From: Microbacterium thalassium
GTDB lineage: Bacteria; Actinomycetota; Actinomycetes; Actinomycetales; Microbacteriaceae
Direction of reading: 5' to 3'
Assembly: GCF_014208045.1 (NCBI RefSeq)
Contig: NZ_JACHML010000001.1
Coordinates: forward strand, 3,472,001-3,536,000
DNA: 64,000 nucleotides
A program made the position numbers and the translations under genes. Positions 59,541 to 64,000 of the stretch are shown here, in pieces. The notes beneath the pieces were generated by a model. That model searched no databases. It was not told the origin of the DNA and was given only the letters and a program-made list of their open reading frames with translations. The number at the start of each line of letters is the position of its first letter. The first letter of the stretch is position 1.

Positions 59541-59876
59541 TCAGCTCCCGTGGGGAAGGGCGTCGATCGCACTCGCGATCGCGCCGAATTCGTCGGTGAG
59601 GACGTCCGCCAGTCTCACACCGGCGGCGCTGGTGCGGTAGAACTTGCGAGGCCGCGCCTCGTCGGTGTTCCACTCGCTCGTGAGGTGCCCCTGCTTCTCG
59701 AGCCGGCGCAGCAGGGGGTACAGCGTGTTCGCGTCGGTGTCGAAGCCCCGCGCCTGGAGGTCTTCGAGCAGGCCGTAGCCGTAACCGGGCGTCTCGAGCA
59801 GCCGCAGGCACGCGAGCACGACGGTGCCGCGCCGCAGCTCCTGCATGTGCGTCTCGCGGGCCTCTGTGTCGCTCAT
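59541..59876 (-). CDS. PadR-family transcriptional regulator
   Basis: A 111-residue winged-helix repressor: LRRGTVVLACLRLLETPGYGYGLLEDL, TLYPLLRRLEKQGHLTSEW and RKFYRTSAAG are PadR hallmarks, and the short length puts it in subfamily 2. It should bind its own promoter and control the linked membrane protein. ATG 59876 is chosen because TACAGT (59884-59889) ends 7 nt upstream; a GTG at 59900 lies before that hexamer. Confidence 0.9.
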   Translation of the reverse strand: MSDTEARETHMQELRRGTVVLACLRLLETPGYGYGLLEDLQARGFDTDANTLYPLLRRLEKQGHLTSEWNTDEARPRKFYRTSAAGVRLADVLTDEFGAIASAIDALPHGS

Positions 59877-59883
59877 ATCCAAC

Positions 59884-59930
59884 ACTGTACTGTGTGACAC
59901 ACACTATTGGCAAGGGCACAAGTGTGTGAC
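59884..59930. promoter_or_regulatory. PadR promoter and candidate operator
   Basis: Next to the TACAGT -10 is the palindrome GTGTG-A-CACAC (59892-59902), and TGTGTGAC recurs as a direct repeat at 59891 and 59923, 32 bp apart. The position suits autoregulation and perhaps control of the divergent menC gene. Confidence 0.45.
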
Positions 59931-59954
59931 GGCCGCGCGCGCGATGATGGAGAC

Positions 59955-60959
59955 GTGAGCACCGATCGCACGCCGTCCCTCCCGTCACTCGACGACCTGC
60001 TGGCCTCGGCCCGCATCGTCTCGCTCCCCCTCGCCGTGCGCTTCCGCGGCGTGGACGTGCGCGAGGCCGCGCTGTTCGAGGGTCCCGAGGGGTGGACGGA
60101 GTTCTCGCCGTTCCTCGAGTACGGCGATGCCGAGGCCGCGACCTGGCTGGCGGCGGCGATCGACTTCGGATGGCTGCCGCAGCCGGCGCCGGTGCGCGAT
60201 CTCGTGGTCGTCAACGCGACGGTCCCCGCCGTGCCGGCGGCATCCGTCCCCGGTGTCCTCGCCCGCTACGACGGATGCCGCACGGCCAAGGTCAAGGTCG
60301 CAGAACGCGGGCAGACGCTCGCCGACGACGTCGCGCGGGTGCGCGCCGTGCGCGAGGCCATGGGCCCCGAGGGTCGCGTGCGCATCGACGCGAACGGCGC
60401 CTGGAACATCGACGAGGCCGAGCACGCGGTGCACGCCCTGGCCGAGTTCGACCTCGAGTACGTCGAGCAGCCGTGCGCCGGCATCGACGAGCTCGCCGAA
60501 CTGCGGCGGCGGGTGAAGTACATGGGCATCCCGATCGCCGCCGACGAGAGCGTGCGCAAGGCCTCCGACCCACTCGCCGTGGCCCGTGCGGGAGCGGCCG
60601 ACCTGCTCGTGATCAAGGCCCAGCCGCTCGGCGGCGTGCGGCGAGCGCTCGACATCGTCGCCGAGGCCGGGCTGCCGGCGGTCGTCTCGAGCGCCCTCGA
60701 CACATCGGTCGGCCTGTCGATGGGCGCGGCGCTGGCGGCATCCCTCCCCGACCTGCCGTACGACTGCGGGCTGGGCACGGCGTCGCTGCTCGGCGCCGAC
60801 GTCGCCGAGCCGGCTCTCCTCCCCCGCGCCGGCCGCGTGCCCGCTCAGCGCGTCGAGGCGGACCCGCGCCTGCTCGACGCGTTCGCCTCCGCACCCGGGC
60901 GCGCCGCGTGGTGGCGCGAGCGCATCGCGCGCTGCCACGCGCTGCTCGCCCTCGGGTGA
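59955..60959 (+). CDS. menC: o-Succinylbenzoate synthase
   Basis: A 334-residue enolase-superfamily enzyme that dehydrates SHCHC to OSB. KVKVAE supplies the catalytic lysine (KxK), VRIDANGAWN and EYVEQPC the metal ligands, IAADES the third, and VIKAQPLGG the second lysine. GTG 59955 has GATGAT (59943-59948) 6 nt upstream, a weak version of the usual hexamer. It is separate from the other men genes by ~6 kb. Confidence 0.92.
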   Translation: MSTDRTPSLPSLDDLLASARIVSLPLAVRFRGVDVREAALFEGPEGWTEFSPFLEYGDAEAATWLAAAIDFGWLPQPAPVRDLVVVNATVPAVPAASVPGVLARYDGCRTAKVKVAERGQTLADDVARVRAVREAMGPEGRVRIDANGAWNIDEAEHAVHALAEFDLEYVEQPCAGIDELAELRRRVKYMGIPIAADESVRKASDPLAVARAGAADLLVIKAQPLGGVRRALDIVAEAGLPAVVSSALDTSVGLSMGAALAASLPDLPYDCGLGTASLLGADVAEPALLPRAGRVPAQRVEADPRLLDAFASAPGRAAWWRERIARCHALLALG

Positions 60960-60963
60960 GAGC

Positions 60964-61848
60964 TCAGAACAGGGGAACGCGCTGCGCGAGCCGACGCCGG
61001 ACATCGCGCAGCCGACGCCGGATCGGCAGCTCGCGCAGCCACCGCGGCGCCAGCTTCTGCACCGCCTTGATGCGCCGGTTCGACGTGTCGAGCGCGCGCT
61101 GATCCTCGTCGCTCCACGCCATGCCCATCAGGTCGCGGAACACCGGCGGCAGGTGCCCGGCGACCGTCCTCCGGCGGATGCGGAGCAGCCATGCCGGGAT
61201 CCGCCGCCCGAGGTACTCGAGCCGCACGATGCGCATCAGGTAATCGCGCACGGGATCGTCGATCACGAGGTCGTCGAGGGTCTCGTCCCAGTACTCCCCG
61301 AACGCCTCGCGCGACGCCGGCCACGCGTCTTCGGGCATCTGGAGCGTCGTGCCGAACACCATGCCCTGCCGGTAGAAGTCGTCGGCGAAGTCGCCCTCGA
61401 GCGGTCCGTTCTGCAGGGTGTACGCCGATTCGGCGCCCATGTACAGACACGCGGCGACCCACTTCTGCAGCGCGGGGTCGAACGCCTTGTACGGCACCGT
61501 GTCACCGGGCTCGGACTTCACGCGGGCGTGCGAGCGGTTCGTCGCCAGGCGGTACGCGGCTCGCTCGTCGGCGCCGCCGAGCATCGCCACCGCGATGTAG
61601 CCCAGGGTCGTGCGCACGCGCCGCTTCGGGTTGCCGAACAGGCTCCCCTCGGTGACCTTGCTCTGCATCACGCCGTAGCCGACCGGCTGCATCGCCAGCT
61701 GCATGATGACGTTCGAGGTGCCGCCCACCAGCAGGAACCAGTTGACGGCCCGGCGCAGCGCGCGCGTGTCCATCGCGTCGAGCTCGCGCCGCCGCGACAC
61801 CCGGGATCCCTGCCGGACGACCGGCGCGGCTTCCTGGTGCGCGGTCAT
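60964..61848 (-). CDS. MpaB-family (DUF2236) oxygenase-like protein, second copy
   Basis: A 294-residue DUF2236 protein, more typical than the one at 35764: FLLVGGTSNVIMQLAMQPVGYGVMQSKV, TLGYIAVAMLGGADERAAYRLATNRSHARVK, WVAACLYMGAESAYTLQ and DFYRQGMVFGTTLQMPEDAWP. H in SHARVK is the expected heme ligand region. TACGAT (61855-61860) lies 6 nt before ATG 61848. Substrate unknown. Confidence 0.87.
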   Translation of the reverse strand: MTAHQEAAPVVRQGSRVSRRRELDAMDTRALRRAVNWFLLVGGTSNVIMQLAMQPVGYGVMQSKVTEGSLFGNPKRRVRTTLGYIAVAMLGGADERAAYRLATNRSHARVKSEPGDTVPYKAFDPALQKWVAACLYMGAESAYTLQNGPLEGDFADDFYRQGMVFGTTLQMPEDAWPASREAFGEYWDETLDDLVIDDPVRDYLMRIVRLEYLGRRIPAWLLRIRRRTVAGHLPPVFRDLMGMAWSDEDQRALDTSNRRIKAVQKLAPRWLRELPIRRRLRDVRRRLAQRVPLF

Positions 61849-61880
61849 GACCCGATCGTATCCCCAGATGTGAATTTCGG

Positions 61881-62537
61881 TTAACTTGACTGCGGGCCGG
61901 CGGGCGCCTGAAACAGCAGCTGCGCGACCCGTGCGAGGTCCTCGTGCGTCCGTCGGCGCATCTCGGCATCATCGTGGCCGGCCATGACGGCCCGCACGGC
62001 GGAGTGCTCCCACACGGTCAGCATCAGGGCGGCGGCATCGTCCGCCGGAACCCGGAACTCCAGCGCGCGCGTGGCCGCGATGTCGGAGATGATCTGCGCG
62101 ACGCTGCGGCGCATCTCCTCCTCCTGCGCCAGGTACGCCGCCGCGAGGGCGGGATTGCGCAGCGCATGGATGCGGACCTCGCTCATCAGGAGCACGCCCA
62201 GCCGGTCGTCGGCCGACACATCGAGCACCTGCCGGACGATCTCGGACGCGTCCGTCGGGAGCGCCGCGAGCGCACCGTCGCGCCCCAGCTGCGCGATGCG
62301 GTCGCGCACCGCCCCGACGCGCTCGCGGGAGACGCGCGCGGCGAGCTCGAGGAAGAGCTCCTCCTTGGACTCGAAGTTCGAGTAGAACGCCCCGCGGGTG
62401 AATCCGGCGCGGTCGCACACGGCCTCAACCGATGCAGCATCCAGTCCCACTTCGGCGAAGACGAGTGCTGCGGCGTCGAGCAGCTTCTGCCGCGTCGCCT
62501 CACGGCGGCGCGAGGTCGCCACGACGGTGTCTGTCAT
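61881..62537 (-). CDS. TetR-family repressor of the divergent exporter
   Basis: A 218-residue TetR regulator. The HTH is at about 15-60 (RQKLLDAAALVFAEVGLDAASVEAVCDRAGFTRGAFYSNFESKEEL), and the ligand domain is a TetR_C of the AcrR-like type. ATG 62537 has a GGAGGA site. It is divergent from the MMPL gene with 128 bp between them, which carry two matching palindromes, so it should repress that gene and perhaps itself. Confidence 0.92.
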   Translation of the reverse strand: MTDTVVATSRRREATRQKLLDAAALVFAEVGLDAASVEAVCDRAGFTRGAFYSNFESKEELFLELAARVSRERVGAVRDRIAQLGRDGALAALPTDASEIVRQVLDVSADDRLGVLLMSEVRIHALRNPALAAAYLAQEEEMRRSVAQIISDIAATRALEFRVPADDAAALMLTVWEHSAVRAVMAGHDDAEMRRRTHEDLARVAQLLFQAPAGPQSS

Positions 62538-62601
62538 GCGTTCTCCTCCGCGCTCATCTTCACACGAACCCTTCAGTTTGCGGGGAGCCGATCGCACTAC
62601 G

Positions 62602-62632
62602 ATACACACATGTATTCGATACAGCGCTGTAT
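62602..62632. promoter_or_regulatory. Two tandem TetR operators (ATACA-N4-TGTAT)
   Basis: ATACA-CACA-TGTAT (62602-62615) and ATACA-GCGC-TGTAT (62619-62632) have the same arms and gap, centre-to-centre 17 bp; the second extends to an 18-bp perfect palindrome CGATACAGCGCTGTATCG. The layout fits two TetR dimers on offset faces, as in QacR/CgmR-type operators. Confidence 0.8.
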
Positions 62633-62665
62633 CGTTCCGATCTGATCCCTGGCCCGGAGGCGCTG

Positions 62666-64000
62666 TTGTCCACCCTGCTGTACTCGCTCGGACGCTGGGC
62701 GTATCACCGCCCCTGGCGCGTCCTCATCAGCTGGCTCCTCCTGCTCGTCCTCGCCGGCGGCGGCGCGGCGCTGTTCATGAAGGGCACCGACAACGCCTTC
62801 TCGATCCCGGGGACCGAGGCGCAGGAGGGCATCCAGATGCTCGAGCGCACGTTCCCGCAGGCCAGCGGCACGAGCGCGCAGCTGGTCGTGGTCGCCGCGG
62901 ACGGCGACCTGATCACCGAAGACACGTACGCGACCGGCATCGACGACACCGTCACCGCGCTCGAGGACCTCGACGGCGTGATCGCCGTCACCGACCCCTT
63001 CGGCGACCTCGTCTCGGGCCTCGTCGCCGATGACGAGTCGGCGGCGATCATCCAGCTGCAGTTCGAGGGCCAGGCCACCGAGGTCTCGGACGAGACGAAG
63101 GAGATGCTCCAGGGGGTCTCGGCCGAGCTGCTCGCCGACCTCCCCGACGGCGCTCAGGCCGCCATGGGCGGCGACCTGTTCTCGACCGACGTCCCCGCGC
63201 TCTCGCTGATCGAGGCCGTCGGCGTACTCATCGCGCTGTTCGTGCTGATCGTCACGTTCCGCTCGCTCGTCGTGGCGTGGTTCCCGCTCGTGAGCGCGAT
63301 CATCGGCGTCGGGCTCGCGATCGCCCTCATCTTCGTGGCGACCGCGTTCGCATCGGTGTCGTCCACGACCCCCATGCTCGCGATCATGCTGGGCCTGGCC
63401 GTCGGGATCGACTACGCCCTCTTCATCGTCGCGCGACATCAGGATCAGGTGCGCCACGGCATGGACCCCGCCGAGTCCACGGCCCGCGCGACCGGCACGG
63501 CCGGATCGGCCGTCGTGTTCGCCGGCGTCACGGTGCTGATCGCGCTCATCGGCCTCGGCTTCGCCGGCATCCCGTTCCTGACGACCATGGGCATCGCCGC
63601 CGCCGTCGCCGTCGCGATCGCCGTCCTGGTCGCCGTCACCCTCACGCCCGCCCTGCTCGGGTTCGCGAAGCACCGCGTCGCCGGCTGGAAGCCAAGCCGC
63701 GGCATCCGCCTCGGACGACGCGGGAAGACGGATGCCGCGAGCGCCGGCACCGACCAGCCGCGCCGTGCGAAGCGCCCGAACCGCTGGGTCATGCTCGTGA
63801 CGCGACACCCGGTCATCACGACCGTCGCCGTCGTCGTGGGCCTGGGCATCGTCGCCGTGCCCGCCGCGAGCCTCACCCTCGCCCTCCCCAACGCCGGCGT
63901 CCAGCCCGAGACGAGTCAGGCCCGCCAGGCCTACGACCTCACGGCCGAGCACTTCGGACCCGGTTCGAACGGCCCGCTCATCATGACGGGAACGATCGTC
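62666..64000 (+). CDS. MMPL/RND-family exporter, N-terminal part (cut by window edge)
   Basis: The 445 codons to the window end encode the first half of an MMPL transporter: helix 1 (VLISWLLLLVLAGGGAALFM), the outer domain with FSIPGTEAQEGIQMLERTFP, then helices 2-6 with LGLAVGIDYALFIVARHQDQ (the GIDY proton-relay motif). The start is a TTG at 62666 with GGAGG 5 nt upstream; no ATG or GTG gives a full N-terminus, so automated gene finders may miss it. The family exports lipids, siderophores or drugs in actinobacteria. Controlled by the divergent TetR. Confidence 0.9.
   Translation, partial: MSTLLYSLGRWAYHRPWRVLISWLLLLVLAGGGAALFMKGTDNAFSIPGTEAQEGIQMLERTFPQASGTSAQLVVVAADGDLITEDTYATGIDDTVTALEDLDGVIAVTDPFGDLVSGLVADDESAAIIQLQFEGQATEVSDETKEMLQGVSAELLADLPDGAQAAMGGDLFSTDVPALSLIEAVGVLIALFVLIVTFRSLVVAWFPLVSAIIGVGLAIALIFVATAFASVSSTTPMLAIMLGLAVGIDYALFIVARHQDQVRHGMDPAESTARATGTAGSAVVFAGVTVLIALIGLGFAGIPFLTTMGIAAAVAVAIAVLVAVTLTPALLGFAKHRVAGWKPSRGIRLGRRGKTDAASAGTDQPRRAKRPNRWVMLVTRHPVITTVAVVVGLGIVAVPAASLTLALPNAGVQPETSQARQAYDLTAEHFGPGSNGPLIMTGTIV

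Overview
The window is high-GC, gene-dense chromosomal DNA from an actinobacterium. A complete-looking menaquinone pathway, an adrenodoxin-reductase-type FNR, UPF0336/MaoC dehydratases next to murB, DUF2510/DUF4190/DUF4229 proteins, GTG starts and many leaderless -10 boxes point to Microbacteriaceae, probably Microbacterium. The genus is an inference from gene content and style; no rRNA marker is present. I see no insertion sequence, prophage or CRISPR array.

Layout. 1-3167: an ABC-2 exporter with a HisKA_3 sensor kinase and a NarL-type regulator (cut by the left edge), divergent from an aspartate aminotransferase. 4498-8198: two MaoC-fold dehydratases with murB, then a TauE/SafE permease and a DUF2510 protein. 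8261-13686: drug-efflux MFS, AIM24 protein, a LuxR regulator without its usual ATPase, a lipoprotein. 13852-19761: tRNA-Thr/tRNA-Met, an M23 cell-wall hydrolase with a structured leader, inositol monophosphatase, a CrtI-like oxidoreductase, a membrane protein, tRNA-Tyr. 19861-22104: PfkB sugar kinase, FBP zinc protein, nucleotidyltransferase. 22091-29801: a maltose/maltodextrin operon (malE-malF-malG, lipoprotein amylase, cytoplasmic GH13) under two LacI-type operators. 29817-38921: YajQ, small hypotheticals flanked by palindromic repeats, DUF1361, a rhomboid-like/DUF2156 fusion, MpaB, hydrolase and MFS genes.

38934-60959 is dominated by menaquinone synthesis: prenyl diphosphate synthase, menG, menF, menD, menA, menE, menB and menC, in separate small transcription units. 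No menH or menI was recognised. Between menG and menF lies the most unusual locus (42234-45059): a YbaY-like protein, an astacin-type metallopeptidase whose tail carries eight tandem Lys/Asp repeats (six of the form KKxRDDN), and, 4 bp downstream, an ATP-grasp ligase of the MvdC/MvdD graspetide family. I read this as a candidate new graspetide-type modification system in which the peptidase itself carries the repeated core.

The right end holds a pentapeptide-repeat membrane protein, a flavodoxin-like reductase, a 51-bp minisatellite, a PadR/membrane-protein pair, a second MpaB protein, and a TetR repressor divergent from an MMPL exporter (cut by the right edge) with two identical-architecture operators between them.

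A recurring theme is a TANNNT hexamer placed 6-7 nt before an ATG/GTG start, indicating many leaderless mRNAs; I used it to choose several starts.
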